Both the position numbers and the translations under genes were made by a program. The notes beneath the pieces were generated by a model. That model was not told the DNA's origin. It was given only the letters and a program-made list of their open reading frames with translations, and searched no databases. Positions 1 to 8,918 of a DNA stretch of 35,990 nucleotides are shown here, in pieces. Numbering within the stretch: position 1 is the first letter of the stretch; each line of letters begins with the position of its first letter. The stretch lies in assembly GCA_024697545.1 (NCBI GenBank), contig JAILFN010000091.1:1-35990 (forward strand), read 5' to 3'. The stretch comes from Ruminococcus sp. (GTDB lineage: Bacteria > Bacillota > Clostridia > Oscillospirales > Ruminococcaceae).

Positions 1-114
1 CGCTTGCAACATACTCAATTTTCCGCATTTTTGACTTCACCCTCCGGGTGCTGTTTCCACAGCGTTTTTGTTATCTCTATTTTACCATATTTACGCTGTT
101 TTGTATAGTGCTTG

Positions 115-322
115 ATGGGTCAGATTTGCGGAATCAGGATACTCTTAGTTTTTCTTGTTTACGACGAGATGATGAAGCAGCTTGAAGAGAATAAGGAGAA
201 GGGTTTGAAGCTGCTTAGGGAGTCGGGGGTTAAGAATGGAGTTAATAATAATGAAGAATAAGAATTTGATAAAAAGAATTATTTCATGTGTGCTTTGCTT
301 TTCCTTAGCTGTTCCATTATGA
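115..322 (+). pseudogene. Decayed short coding frames at window edge
   Basis: Two short plus-strand frames overlap here. The first (115-261, 48 codons) ends in a charged helix-like tail (YDEMMKQLEENKEKGLKLL) and has no ribosome site. The second (251-322) overlaps its end and reads like the start of a secreted protein: MKNKNLIKR followed by a hydrophobic run, but it stops at TGA after 23 residues, so only a signal-peptide-like piece is left. I do not recognise either family. Reading: remnants of former genes, not working ones. The first 114 bases and 323-540 hold no gene; AT-rich sequence with a possible -10 (TATACT near 434) precedes the next gene. Confidence 0.3.
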
Positions 323-540
323 TCTGTGTTCTCTATCGGCATATTGACTATAAAAACGCAAAAAAGTAAATAATAATTGAAGCTTTTATTAATGCACGTT
401 TTTTTTAACTATTTTTAATTTTCGCGGTCTATACTGTGATTGCAGGATATGAAAAAGCTGTTTTACGGTTCCTATTTTACGATATGAACGTAAGGCTTTG
501 AGGGACACTGCGTAATATTATAGACAGGAGTGTATTAATC

Positions 541-2451
541 ATGAAAACAGGTCTTTCAATGAGAAGAGTTTCGGCAGCGGCGGCTGCTATGGCTATGGCG
601 TGCAGCATGGTTTCTTTTGAGGCTTATGCTTACACTGACAGCGGAGTTTATGACAATACCTTTGTTTTTGCCGACAGCGGCATAAGCGTTTCAAACGAAG
701 CAGGTTCGGGCTACAAGATCACCGGCACCGATCTGACTATAAATGCTTCGGGTACATATGTTGTAAGCGGAAAATGTGTTGAGGGAAGCATTACCGTTAA
801 AAAGGGCACAACGGGCGTAGTCCTTATCCTTGACACACTTACCCTTACAAGTTCTTCCACCGCACCTGTTTCTGTAAACAAGGAGGCAGAAGCCACAATT
901 GTAATAAAGGGCACAAGTACCCTTACAGATTCGGAAAACGCAGCTAACGAAAACTCCACAGATGAAACTGTTGCAGATGCTTTTGAGGGTGCAGGCATAA
1001 AGGTCAAGAGCGGCTCGTCAGTAACTCTCACAGGCAGCGGCACACTTAATGTTGACGGCAGTTCCTGCAAGAATGGCATAAAGGGTGCAGCTACTTCTGT
1101 CGTTACTGTCGGTGAAAGCGCAAGTGATACTTTCACGCTTAACGTCAAAGGTGTAAACAACGCTCTTGCAGCAGACGGCGAACTTGTCATAAACGGCGGA
1201 AACGTAAATGTCACTTCTTCAGATGACGGTATAAAAGCTTCACCTGATGATGACGACACCGAATCCAAGGGCACCGTTACGATAAACGGAGGAAACATTA
1301 CCGTCAATGCATCTGATGATGCTGTTCATGCCGAAGAAGTGAATATTTTCGGCGGAGACCTTACCATCACGGCAGGCAATGACGGTATCAAAGCGGAAAA
1401 TACCCTGACTATCGGCAAGACTAACGGCAGCGGTCCGGATATAGATGTAAAGAAAGCTTATGAAGGCTTTGAGGGCATGAATATAGTCCTGCGCGGCGGA
1501 AAGGGCAGCATCATTTCGTCCGATGACGGCATGAACGCGGCAAACAGTGATGTTTCAAATTACACTTTCCAGCTTGATATTTCAGGCGGTGAATGGTATG
1601 TCAATGCCGGCGGTGACGGTGTTGATTCCAACGGAAATATGACCATTTCGGGCGGATATACTCAGATATTCGGATCTGCGGACAACGGAAACGGAGCGCT
1701 TGACATTGGCGACCGCGGATGCACACTGACTTATTCGGGCGGCACCGTAGCCGCATTCGGCATGAGCGGAATGGCAGTAGTACCGACCGCAGGCACTTAT
1801 CTGGCATTTGGTTCTTCTTCGGGCATGAGCGGAGGTCCCGGTGGTTCCGGCGGGTTTAGCAGACCGGGAGGTCCCGGCAGTCAGGGAGACCAGGGCGGTC
1901 AGTCCTCTTCGTCCTACAGCATAACCGCAGGTGCAGCGATAGCTATAAAGGACAGCAGCGGAAATACCGTATATGAAACAACTGCCGAAAAGAACGCCAA
2001 TCACGTTGTATTCGCTTCTGAAGAGCTCAGATCGGATGTTACATACACACTCTATGTCAACGGTCAGAGTGCAGCAACGGCAACGCTCACCGGGCAGGCG
2101 GTAAGCAATCCTGATCCCGTAGTTGAGCCGACTGAGCCTTCCGAAGAAGAGGAAAACAATGAGACTTCAGCCGTGTATCCCACAGTGACTTCGATAGAGT
2201 ACAATGAGACTTATCACCAGTTCAGGGTAAACTGGACTGCTGTTCCCAATGCTCAGAATTACGGTATAGCAGTATACCTCGCAGGCAAATGGAAGGTTGT
2301 AACTCAGGATATCCCCGCAAGCACGACTTCTTACACTTCGCCGAAGCTCAAAGCAGGACAGACATATAAAATGGTCATCGCCGCTAAGGTGAACGGTGTC
2401 TGGGATCTGAACAAGCTCAACAGCAGAGCCTTTACGGTAACTGTTAAATGA
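541..2451 (+). CDS. Secreted carbohydrate-binding domain protein with FN3 tail
   Basis: Predicted secreted 636-residue protein. It begins with a signal peptide (about residues 1-30, Ala-rich core ending AYA), followed by a long stretch of repeated beta-strand units such as TINGGNITVNASDDAVHAE and SSDDG, typical of the DUF4353 carbohydrate-binding beta-helix family. A Gly/Pro/Ser-rich hinge lies near residues 425-460, and the last ~90 residues form a fibronectin type III-like domain (VNWTAVPNAQNYGIAVY). No sorting motif or membrane anchor is visible at the end. A ribosome site (ACAGGAG) lies 11 nt before the ATG. Single gene, terminated by the long hairpin downstream. Role in binding polysaccharide is family-level inference; the ligand is unknown. 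Confidence 0.8.
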   Translation: MKTGLSMRRVSAAAAAMAMACSMVSFEAYAYTDSGVYDNTFVFADSGISVSNEAGSGYKITGTDLTINASGTYVVSGKCVEGSITVKKGTTGVVLILDTLTLTSSSTAPVSVNKEAEATIVIKGTSTLTDSENAANENSTDETVADAFEGAGIKVKSGSSVTLTGSGTLNVDGSSCKNGIKGAATSVVTVGESASDTFTLNVKGVNNALAADGELVINGGNVNVTSSDDGIKASPDDDDTESKGTVTINGGNITVNASDDAVHAEEVNIFGGDLTITAGNDGIKAENTLTIGKTNGSGPDIDVKKAYEGFEGMNIVLRGGKGSIISSDDGMNAANSDVSNYTFQLDISGGEWYVNAGGDGVDSNGNMTISGGYTQIFGSADNGNGALDIGDRGCTLTYSGGTVAAFGMSGMAVVPTAGTYLAFGSSSGMSGGPGGSGGFSRPGGPGSQGDQGGQSSSSYSITAGAAIAIKDSSGNTVYETTAEKNANHVVFASEELRSDVTYTLYVNGQSAATATLTGQAVSNPDPVVEPTEPSEEEENNETSAVYPTVTSIEYNETYHQFRVNWTAVPNAQNYGIAVYLAGKWKVVTQDIPASTTSYTSPKLKAGQTYKMVIAAKVNGVWDLNKLNSRAFTVTVK

Positions 2452-2507
2452 TATGAACTTGTAAAATACTCTCGCATAAATAGCATTAAGAAACTGCCTA
2501 AATGTTT

Positions 2508-2548
2508 TTAAAGCAATACCGCACGACCATCGTGCGGTATTGCTTTAC
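2508..2548. terminator. Long perfect hairpin after the surface protein gene
   Basis: An 18-bp perfect stem (arms 2509-2526 and 2530-2547, loop CCA) lies between the end of the plus-strand surface protein gene and the end of the convergent hydrolase gene. The T-run after it is weak on either strand (GCTTTACTATT on plus), but its place between convergent genes suits a shared terminator. The rest of 2452-2657 holds no gene. Confidence 0.65.
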
Positions 2549-2657
2549 TATTTAGTATAACAGATCGGAGCTTACAGGATCGTTGCGAGCGCTGTGATAA
2601 TTATTGGTATCAGCGCGAGCAATACGAAAATAATATTACCTTTGATCGAAGAAGCTG

Positions 2658-3770
2658 TTAATCAAAATTCTTTTTCTGCTTTTCTGCTATCCTATGCACA
2701 TATTCAGACAATTCCTTGGTTTTGAGCAACGGTGCAACATGACCGCCCTCAATGTAAAATAATTCTTTATCCGGTGCTTCGACCTTTTCAAAATAGGCTT
2801 CGGCTTCTTCCACCATATTCACCGAACCGTGATCTTTCGTTCCTTCGATCACATAATACGGAACTTCGTACTTTGTTCTGTCTTTGATAGAAAGCGACTG
2901 CACCATAGGGAATGCGATTGTGCATCGTTCACCGCCTATCAGTTTAAGCTGATAATCGGTATATTTCTGTGACATTCCCATAGCTGTGAGCTGCTGAGTT
3001 AGGGTGCAGTTCGGATTGAACCATAAAGCGGCATAAAGGTTCTGATCCGAATCATTGAAATAATCATCGGTATAGTTATATGCTTCGTCCAGACGGTTCA
3101 GTATATCCTCCTGTTCTTCGTCTGCAACGATCATTGAGGGATCGAGTTTTTCCGCAAGAGCATGAAGTTCGGGATCATTTTCAGACTGCTCCAATGCCCA
3201 TTCCTTGAACATCGCATTGCTTTCGGGCATATCCACCATAAGCGACATTGCGATACAAGCATCATATTTTTCGGGATATTCAAGTGCGAGATTGGAGGCA
3301 TATACTGAACCCCATGAATGACCGATCAGAGTGATCTTTTCCTTTCCGAGATGTTCACGCAGAAAATCCGTCATTTCAAGACCGTCCTGCAAAAACATTT
3401 CGGCAGATGGTAATTCACTCTCTGCATGATCGGGATAATTATGACCAAAGCCGCGCTGATCCCAGTCAACGACCGTGTAATCCTCGCTGAGCGTTCTCAG
3501 GATGCTCCAGTCCAGCCAGCTTGTAGCAGTTCCCGGACCGCCGTGAAGATACAGCAGAACGGGATTATCCTTGTCCTGCCCGTAGATGTTTATCCATTGT
3601 TTCGTTCCGTTTATATCGGCGTACATCGTTTCGTTGATACCGCCGTCGGGCGTTCTGCCGTTTATCGTCTTGCCGATAAGCCTTGCGACAAGCAGTATTA
3701 TGATCGCTGCTGCAAGTGTTATCATTATTCCGAGCAGTATCTTTCCTGTTATTTTCATTGCTTTTTTCAT
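2658..3770 (-). CDS. Membrane-anchored alpha/beta hydrolase (prolyl-aminopeptidase-like)
   Basis: A 370-residue alpha/beta-fold hydrolase. One N-terminal hydrophobic helix (about 9-33) acts as a membrane anchor or uncleaved signal. The oxyanion motif HGGPG is at 76-80, DWDQRGFG at 102-109, and the nucleophile elbow GHSWGS gives Ser152. Asp in GTKDHG and His in EGGHVAPL near the C-terminus complete a likely catalytic triad. HGGPG with DxRG is characteristic of the proline iminopeptidase branch (S33), but substrate is not determinable; esterase or lactonase activity is possible. Single-gene unit with its own promoter at 3843-3871; AAGGA lies 10 nt before the ATG. Confidence 0.8.
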   Translation of the reverse strand: MKKAMKITGKILLGIMITLAAAIIILLVARLIGKTINGRTPDGGINETMYADINGTKQWINIYGQDKDNPVLLYLHGGPGTATSWLDWSILRTLSEDYTVVDWDQRGFGHNYPDHAESELPSAEMFLQDGLEMTDFLREHLGKEKITLIGHSWGSVYASNLALEYPEKYDACIAMSLMVDMPESNAMFKEWALEQSENDPELHALAEKLDPSMIVADEEQEDILNRLDEAYNYTDDYFNDSDQNLYAALWFNPNCTLTQQLTAMGMSQKYTDYQLKLIGGERCTIAFPMVQSLSIKDRTKYEVPYYVIEGTKDHGSVNMVEEAEAYFEKVEAPDKELFYIEGGHVAPLLKTKELSEYVHRIAEKQKKNFD

Positions 3771-3842
3771 ATTATGTTGTTCCTTTCAATGGGATAAAAA
3801 CCGATCTGCAAGAGCAAGCCGATTGCTTACCCGCACCCCTAA

Positions 3843-3871
3843 ATTATACCACACCGCCCACGAAAAAGCAA
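3843..3871 (-). promoter_or_regulatory. Sigma-70-type promoter for the hydrolase
   Basis: On the minus strand TTGCTT, 17 nt, TATAAT. The -10 (3843-3848) is preceded by GTGTGG, giving an extended -10, the same preceding sequence seen at several other promoters in this window. The rest of 3771-4146 contains the terminator of the SDR operon and no gene that I can support. Confidence 0.7.
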
Positions 3872-4054
3872 TCCCATTTGCGAGAAAAGTACCATCCGAG
3901 ACCACCGCCATCATAACTGCGCCGAACCTCTCAGAGCCGTGCGGATACGGAGAAAGCCGCATAGCTCCAAACACGCAGGAGCGTGAAAAAGTGCCGTAGA
4001 ACGGCGGCAGCACTGCCCGAGCTTGCAGAACGTAAACTCAACCGCCAAAAGAAA

Positions 4055-4094
4055 AAGCCCTCGTAAATCGCTTGCATAGCGTTTCCGAGGGCTT
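4055..4094 (-). terminator. Rho-independent terminator after the SDR gene
   Basis: AAGCCCTCG (4055-4063) pairs with CGAGGGCTT (4086-4094). Read on the minus strand the stem is followed by TTTTTCTTTT. It lies about 50 nt after the stop of the minus-strand SDR gene and ends the 6283-4147 operon. Confidence 0.85.
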
Positions 4095-4146
4095 GCGGTT
4101 ATTTAGTTCCAATAGCTTGTGACTGTTGTGGTATGCTTATTCGGGC

Positions 4147-4965
4147 TTATGCTTTGTTTTGATATTCCTTTCCATTCACACCACCGCCATCAACGAGAAT
4201 ATCAACGCCTGCAAGATACCCATTTCGCTCATCCGCTGCCATGGCGATCGAAAAGCCCAATTCCTCCGGCGTACCCATTCGGTTTTCAGCGGTATATTTG
4301 AGTATCGCTGCACCCTCGCCTTTCTCACGCTCACCCATGTCCGTGGCGATCAGTCCCGGACTGACCGAGCATACACGGATCCCACGGCTGCCCAATTCAA
4401 ATGCAGACTTCTGAGCATACCATACTGCAAAATTCTTCGACAACGCATAGGCAAGCCCCGCACTCTTATAGCTGTCCTTGACAAGGCGGCAGATCCGCAG
4501 AAGCTTGTCAAGGAATGCTTGTTCATGTTTTTCGGCAAGGCAGTAGGTCTTTCGGGGGATCATGATCTTCGGGAGCTGATAAGCTGAGTTTGAGGAAATA
4601 TCAACGATCACGCCTTTTTTCATGACCTTCGCAAACTCCCTGTTGACATAAACTGTACCGAGAGCGTTGACACGCAGCAGCTTTTCGGGGTCAGCCATTG
4701 ACGGCGAAAGCCCTGCGGCATGGATCACATTCGTGACTTCACCCAGCGTCGCCGCATATCTTGCAAGCTCGTGTACCTGCCTTCTGTCAGAGGTATCACA
4801 GGTCATGACATAAGCCCGCTTACCCTCCGCTTTCAATCGCTCTGCTGCCTTTTCGAGTTTGCTCTGCGTCCTGCCGGAGAGCAGGAATGCTCTGTCATTC
4901 GGCATAGCTCTTGCGGCTTCAAATCCCATTCCGCTGCCGCCGCCTGTTATCACACATACTTTCAT
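4147..4965 (-). CDS. Short-chain dehydrogenase/reductase
   Basis: NAD(P)-dependent oxidoreductase of the classical SDR fold, 272 residues from the ATG at 4965. The start is placed there because AGGTG lies just upstream and the Rossmann motif TGGGSGMG falls at residues 6-13. Further motifs: HAAG (the NAG equivalent), IVDISSNSAYQ with the catalytic Ser, YALSK with Tyr and Lys, and SPGLIATDMG. There is an insertion of roughly 30 residues between the Ser and Tyr motifs (PRKTYCLAEKHEQAF region), longer than usual. The start codon region overlaps the end of the upstream epimerase gene, so the two are likely co-translated. Substrate unknown. Confidence 0.85.
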   Translation of the reverse strand: MKVCVITGGGSGMGFEAARAMPNDRAFLLSGRTQSKLEKAAERLKAEGKRAYVMTCDTSDRRQVHELARYAATLGEVTNVIHAAGLSPSMADPEKLLRVNALGTVYVNREFAKVMKKGVIVDISSNSAYQLPKIMIPRKTYCLAEKHEQAFLDKLLRICRLVKDSYKSAGLAYALSKNFAVWYAQKSAFELGSRGIRVCSVSPGLIATDMGEREKGEGAAILKYTAENRMGTPEELGFSIAMAADERNGYLAGVDILVDGGGVNGKEYQNKA

Positions 4966-4973
4966 ATTGCACC

Positions 4974-5987
4974 TCACGCGATCTTTCCGCTTGCTTTGAG
5001 CCATTGTATCTCATCATGTATCGTTTCTTTGTAGGATCTTGTCCGATAGCCAAGCTCGACCTTTGCCTTTGAGGAATCGAACTCGTTGTTCCTTGCAAGA
5101 TTGTATACGGAAAATGTCGTCATCAGGGGCTTTACGCCTGTTCTTACGGCACGCATCTCGGAGAGCTTTGCGATCAGATTTGCAGCAGGTATCGGCAGGA
5201 ACGCTTTCGGAGCCCTGCAATCGGCTTCCTCGGAAACGAGCCTGCAAAACTCCTTGAAGCTGATCGCTTCGTTGCCTAAGATATAGCATTCGCCCTGTCT
5301 GCCATGATCGGCAGCTGCGATAATTCCTGCGGCAAGATCACGCACATCACAGAGATTGAACGTGCCGCTGATGCCTATCGGCATTTCCCCGCCGATGATC
5401 TTGATGAGCGTTCCCGTTGTTTCACCGACTGCAAAATCTTCCGGACCCATGATGCCGCTCGGATGCACCACGCAGGCATTCAGTCCACGCTCTTTTACAG
5501 CATCAAGCACCGCCTGTGTCGCCATTGCCTTGGACATTGAATAGCAGCCCTCGACCTTGTCCTCGTCAAAGAAATCTACCTCTGTGATACGCCTGCCCTT
5601 CGGCGCTTCGGGGATAGCACCTGTGCTGCTGCAATAGATCAGTTTTTCACATTCCGTGTGTGAAAGGCACATCTCAATGATGTTTTTTGTACCGCCGACG
5701 TTCACATCAATGACCTTCGGGTTGTAAGACGGGTCAACGGTCACGATGCTTGCGATATGAAGCACAATGCTTTTCACGCCATCGGGTATAGTGAACAGCT
5801 TTTCCAGACTTTCCCTGTCGCAGAGGTCGCCGTAAACCACCTCTGCACTGTCGGGAAGATACTTCGCAGCCGGGTCACCCGGCAGAACGAAAGCCCTCAC
5901 CTTTTCTCCGCGCTCTAAAAGCTGACGGCATACCGTACCGCCTAAAAAACCTGCTGCACCTGTTACAATATAGATTCTGCCGCTCAT
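4974..5987 (-). CDS. NAD-dependent epimerase/dehydratase family protein
   Basis: Extended-SDR protein of about 337 residues. VTGAAGFLGG near the N-terminus binds NAD(P); YGDLCDRESL follows beta-strand 3; the active-site region shows YCSSTGAIPE and then YSMSKAMATQAV with Tyr and Lys. It is closest in look to the dihydroflavonol reductase/3-beta-HSD-like branch of extended SDRs (HPSGIMGPED motif). Three ATG codons occur together (6005, 5993, 5987); AGAGGAG has the best spacing (8 nt) for 5987. It lies between an unknown 89-residue gene and the SDR in one operon. The substrate cannot be told from sequence. Confidence 0.85.
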   Translation of the reverse strand: MSGRIYIVTGAAGFLGGTVCRQLLERGEKVRAFVLPGDPAAKYLPDSAEVVYGDLCDRESLEKLFTIPDGVKSIVLHIASIVTVDPSYNPKVIDVNVGGTKNIIEMCLSHTECEKLIYCSSTGAIPEAPKGRRITEVDFFDEDKVEGCYSMSKAMATQAVLDAVKERGLNACVVHPSGIMGPEDFAVGETTGTLIKIIGGEMPIGISGTFNLCDVRDLAAGIIAAADHGRQGECYILGNEAISFKEFCRLVSEEADCRAPKAFLPIPAANLIAKLSEMRAVRTGVKPLMTTFSVYNLARNNEFDSSKAKVELGYRTRSYKETIHDEIQWLKASGKIA

Positions 5988-6013
5988 TTTCATTTCTCCT
6001 CTCATGTTCTCGT

Positions 6014-6283
6014 TTATGCAATATGCCGATGTTTCAAAATCGCATCAAGCTTGGCGATGCACCTTTGCAGCTGTTCCTCTGCAAGCCTTAGCTTGGCATC
6101 TGCTGCCGTTTCACCGTCATTCAACAAAAATGCTTTGACAAAGGCGTTTTCGGTCACCCTATATCCGCCGACTGCCGTGCGCTCGATAAAACGAAACGCA
6201 TTCACATTCGCAGAAACGGTCTTTTTCCACAGACTCTCATAGTCTGTGTCTCTGACCTTTTCTGATGTCACGATGCTGTTCAT
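6014..6283 (-). CDS. Small protein of unknown function, 89 aa
   Basis: I do not recognise a family. The protein is soluble, has no signal peptide or Cys, and ends in a helical charged segment (RLAEEQLQRCIAKLDAILKHRH). It is the first gene of the operon with the epimerase and SDR; 26 nt separate it from the epimerase start. AGGAA lies shortly before the ATG. The presumed response-regulator box and a weak promoter sit just upstream (6331-6382), so it is the first product of that regulated unit. Confidence 0.6.
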   Translation of the reverse strand: MNSIVTSEKVRDTDYESLWKKTVSANVNAFRFIERTAVGGYRVTENAFVKAFLLNDGETAADAKLRLAEEQLQRCIAKLDAILKHRHIA

Positions 6284-6330
6284 AACATATTCCTCGCTTT
6301 CGTTTTGCCGGTGTTTTTTTCTATGTCTGT

Positions 6331-6382
6331 ATGATACCGCCCGAACGTTTGCGAGTTATTTCAGAAATGTTTGAGAAATGTT
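6331..6382 (-). promoter_or_regulatory. Activated promoter with 11-bp direct repeat operator
   Basis: AGAAATGTT occurs twice (6363-6371 and 6374-6382, plus-strand reading), an exact direct repeat with 11-bp period. On the minus strand a -10-like TATCAT lies at 6331-6336 and the -35 position (ATAACT) is poor, so the repeat sits right at the upstream edge of the -35 as expected for an OmpR-type activator. A near copy (8620-8639) lies upstream of the response regulator gene. That regulator is the likely binder; this is inference. Confidence 0.55.
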
Positions 6383-6401
6383 AAAGCGCACACATAAGAA
6401 A

Positions 6402-6428
6402 ACCGTCTGCCCTTTTCAGACAGACGGT
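6402..6428 (-). terminator. Terminator after the two-component operon
   Basis: ACCGTCTG (6402-6409) pairs with CAGACGGT (6421-6428). Read on the minus strand it follows the stop of the 6434 gene within a few bases and runs into TTTTC. Confidence 0.75.
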
Positions 6429-6433
6429 ACTGC

Positions 6434-6811
6434 TTATCTTCCGTTTTTGATCTTTTCACTCAGTGCAAGTATCTCATCACGGTATTTTTCACGGCTGCGT
6501 TTTGTGACTGCCTTGCTGACAGGCGTAGCCAATGCCGCGAGAATAAAACCAACTGCTCCCGCTGCTGCTCCTGCCGCAAAGTGCGAAAAGCTCAGAAGCA
6601 GTATCACACCGCAGGTCAGTATCAGAACGCCCGTAAGCCCCACCACAATGCCTGCAAAGGCGCCGGGCAGCTCTGCCTTACGATCAAGTCGCTTTAGCCT
6701 GTCAAGATCGCTGTCGGTTTTTGGGGGGACCGGGATATATTTGGCAGCTATCCTGTCCGCCTCGCTGTTTTTTGCGGGTGAATAGCTGTATGTGAACTTA
6801 TCCTCGCTCAT
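6434..6811 (-). CDS. Small two-helix membrane protein
   Basis: A 125-residue protein of unknown function. The hydrophilic N-terminal ~50 residues are followed by two hydrophobic helices (starting AFAGIVVGLTGVLILTCGVI and then FAAGAAAGAVGFILAALA) and a charged tail. The start at 6811 is chosen because GGAGGT lies 7 nt upstream; this overlaps the end of the histidine kinase gene by 14 nt, so it is translated with it. It may be an accessory of the sensor or of the cell envelope; nothing in the sequence fixes the role. Confidence 0.65.
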   Translation of the reverse strand: MSEDKFTYSYSPAKNSEADRIAAKYIPVPPKTDSDLDRLKRLDRKAELPGAFAGIVVGLTGVLILTCGVILLLSFSHFAAGAAAGAVGFILAALATPVSKAVTKRSREKYRDEILALSEKIKNGR

Positions 6812-7874
6812 TGTCGTTACCTCCGTTCTCATTGTGAAGTATCACCGTAAATGTGCTGCCCTTTCCCAACTCGGAGCTTACCGTTATCTCTCCGCCGATG
6901 ATGTCGATGATCCTTTTGACAAGTGCAAGCCCGAGACCGTTTCCCCTTGATGCATGGGAAGTGTCACCCTGATAGAACTTGTCGAAAATGTGTCTGCCCG
7001 TTTCGCTGTCAATGCCGCAGCCTGTGTCTGAAATGCTCACGGCTGCACCGCCGTTCATTCGCTTCACCGCAACCGACACACTGCCGCCTTCATCGGTGAA
7101 CTTGATCGCATTTGAAAGCAGATTGTTCCAGACGATGCTGAGAAGCTCAGGGTCAGCGTTTATCATAATATCGTCATCAATATCCGTTGCAATCTCAATG
7201 TTCTTCTTTTCCCATTCGTTCTCGAACTCAAGCATACACTCGCATACAAGCTCGCTCAGATATATCACTTTATTTTCGGGGAATATCTGCTGGTTTTCAA
7301 GCTTGTTCAGCTTTAAGATGTTTGTAACAAGAGCTGCCAGCCGCTTTGTGGCATCATCTATTGCTAAAGCGTACTCCGTTCTGTCATTTTCCGAAAGACC
7401 GGGTGAGCGAAGCAGGGCAGCATAGTTTTGAATGACTGCAAGGGGTGTTTTCATTTCGTGGGATACATTAGAAACAAAATCCGTCCGCAGGGTCTCAACG
7501 CCTGCAAGCTCATCAGCCATTTTGTTGATACGCTCTATGATGATATTATACTGATTGCTTCCCAGCGGATCTGAAAAAGGTTCTATTCGTTCGGAAAAAT
7601 TGCCCTGCGTCAGCCTTTCAAGACCGTCAGAGATACGCTTTACTGGGCGGTCGGTCATGAGCTTCTTTCGCAGCCTGTCGATCAGCCACACGATAAATGC
7701 GATAAAAAGCGCATTGCCAAATGTAAGCACAGCACTTTTACGGAGCGGATCCTTCGGTATATCAAGACCGTGAAAGAACAGCTCAAATGAAGCGGTCAGA
7801 ACAAAGGAGATAAAAAACAGTATCCCGAAGTATTCAAGCACACTCAGCAGTCTGCTGCGCCAGCCGCCTTTCAC
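6798..7874 (-). CDS. Sensor histidine kinase (HAMP-HisKA-HATPase)
   Basis: A 358-residue membrane histidine kinase. Two N-terminal membrane helices (about 13-34 and 48-66) have almost no extracytoplasmic loop between them, so it probably senses the membrane or a partner protein. A HAMP segment follows (about 72-127), then the H-box NVSHEMKTPL with phospho-acceptor His139, N-box NNLLSNAIKF, and ATP-lid boxes DTGCGID and GNGLGLALV. It starts at GTG in a GTGA overlap with the stop of the response regulator gene. Small, loop-poor sensors like this are common in cell-envelope stress systems; that role is inference. Confidence 0.9.
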   Translation of the reverse strand: MKGGWRSRLLSVLEYFGILFFISFVLTASFELFFHGLDIPKDPLRKSAVLTFGNALFIAFIVWLIDRLRKKLMTDRPVKRISDGLERLTQGNFSERIEPFSDPLGSNQYNIIIERINKMADELAGVETLRTDFVSNVSHEMKTPLAVIQNYAALLRSPGLSENDRTEYALAIDDATKRLAALVTNILKLNKLENQQIFPENKVIYLSELVCECMLEFENEWEKKNIEIATDIDDDIMINADPELLSIVWNNLLSNAIKFTDEGGSVSVAVKRMNGGAAVSISDTGCGIDSETGRHIFDKFYQGDTSHASRGNGLGLALVKRIIDIIGGEITVSSELGKGSTFTVILHNENGGNDNERG

Positions 7875-8542
7875 TTCAGCACCGCCTTGTAGCCCAAGCC
7901 GTGAACTGTGACGATCTCAAACTCATCACAGTTTTCAAACTTCTCTCTCAGTTTTCGCATATATACATCCACCGAGCGCAAGCCCGAGGTTGCCTCGATA
8001 TCCCAGAATTCATTCATCAGCTGAGAGCGTGTGAAGGTTTTTTTAGGATTTGAGAGCAGCTTGAACAGCAAATTGAACTCACGAACTGTCAATGCGATCT
8101 CATCGCCGTCATAGATACAGCTCTGTTCATCCTCGTTCATGGTAAGTCTGCCAATGGTCAGCAGCTTGTTTGCACTGATATTGGCACGGCGAAGGATAGC
8201 ACCTATTTTTAAAAGCAGCTCCTCTAAATTGACAGGCTTCACGAGATAATCGTCTATACCGAGCTTGTAGCCCCTCTGCATCGAACGCATATCGTCCTTT
8301 GCGGTCATGAACAGGATCGGGATATCCTTGTTGAGCCTTCTTACTGTTTCAGCAAACTCAAAGCCGTCGATCTTCGGCATCATGATATCTGAAATGATCA
8401 TATCAAAGCTCGCACCGTACATCTCATCATAGGCATCAACAGCATTCAGACATCCCACCGTTTCATAGCCGTTCAGACACAGATATTTGCATACAGTGGC
8501 GTTCAGCTCCTTGTCATCCTCAACCACAAGGATCCGTATCAT
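7871..8542 (-). CDS. OmpR-family response regulator
   Basis: A 223-residue DNA-binding response regulator. The receiver domain has acidic residues at 9-10, phospho-acceptor Asp52 in IISDIMMPKIDG, Thr in LFMTAKDD, and Lys in YLVKPVN. The C-terminal winged helix (about 128-223) includes LTVREFNLLFKLLSNPKKTFTR and RSVDVYMRKLREKF, typical of OmpR/PhoB. It is the first gene of the three-gene operon and is preceded by a good promoter and a repeated box (8620-8639), consistent with control of its own operon. Confidence 0.92.
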   Translation of the reverse strand: MIRILVVEDDKELNATVCKYLCLNGYETVGCLNAVDAYDEMYGASFDMIISDIMMPKIDGFEFAETVRRLNKDIPILFMTAKDDMRSMQRGYKLGIDDYLVKPVNLEELLLKIGAILRRANISANKLLTIGRLTMNEDEQSCIYDGDEIALTVREFNLLFKLLSNPKKTFTRSQLMNEFWDIEATSGLRSVDVYMRKLREKFENCDEFEIVTVHGLGYKAVLK

Positions 8543-8573
8543 ATCATCAGCTCCTTAGCGATATTCTGATCGT

Positions 8574-8639
8574 ATTATACCACACCCGTCCTCTGATTTC
8601 AATATATCTGCGTTATTTTAACATTTCTCAAACATTTTG
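8574..8639 (-). promoter_or_regulatory. Promoter and upstream repeat box of the response regulator operon
   Basis: Minus strand: TTGAAA (8597-8602), 17 nt, TATAAT (8574-8579), with GTGTGG before the -10. An 11-bp-period repeat (AACATTTCT at 8620-8628 and AACATTTTG at 8631-8639 on plus) lies 17 nt upstream of the -35. It matches the box at 6363-6382 in the opposite orientation. Autoregulation is inferred. Confidence 0.7.
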
Positions 8640-8918
8640 TCTTTGCACTCCGTACACGTTCACGGAGGACAATAGCCTTTCCTTATGCTGTGATCATATC
8701 GGTCCCGGATCTCCTGCATCATATTTGCAATGTTATTGAAGACGAATGTCCGAACATGATCCGATTAATCGGTGTTAAGGGGGTGCTTACGACCATCTTT
8801 GGAAGCTCAAAAGATCACTTGGAAATAATTCAGATATATAAATATTGAACATCTGATATGCTATAATAAATACAACAAAAGCAATCGTCACATTAACTGC
8901 TGAACGGAGGTATTTATT
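8640..8918. other. Intergenic region with a -10 and no gene
   Basis: Between the divergent regulator and the 8919 gene I see no supported coding region. A 6-bp hairpin (CTCCGT/ACGGAG, 8648-8667) is present. A -10 (TATAAT, 8862-8867) lies 51 nt before the 8919 ATG; no good -35 is at 16-18 nt, so it may need an activator. Confidence 0.4.
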
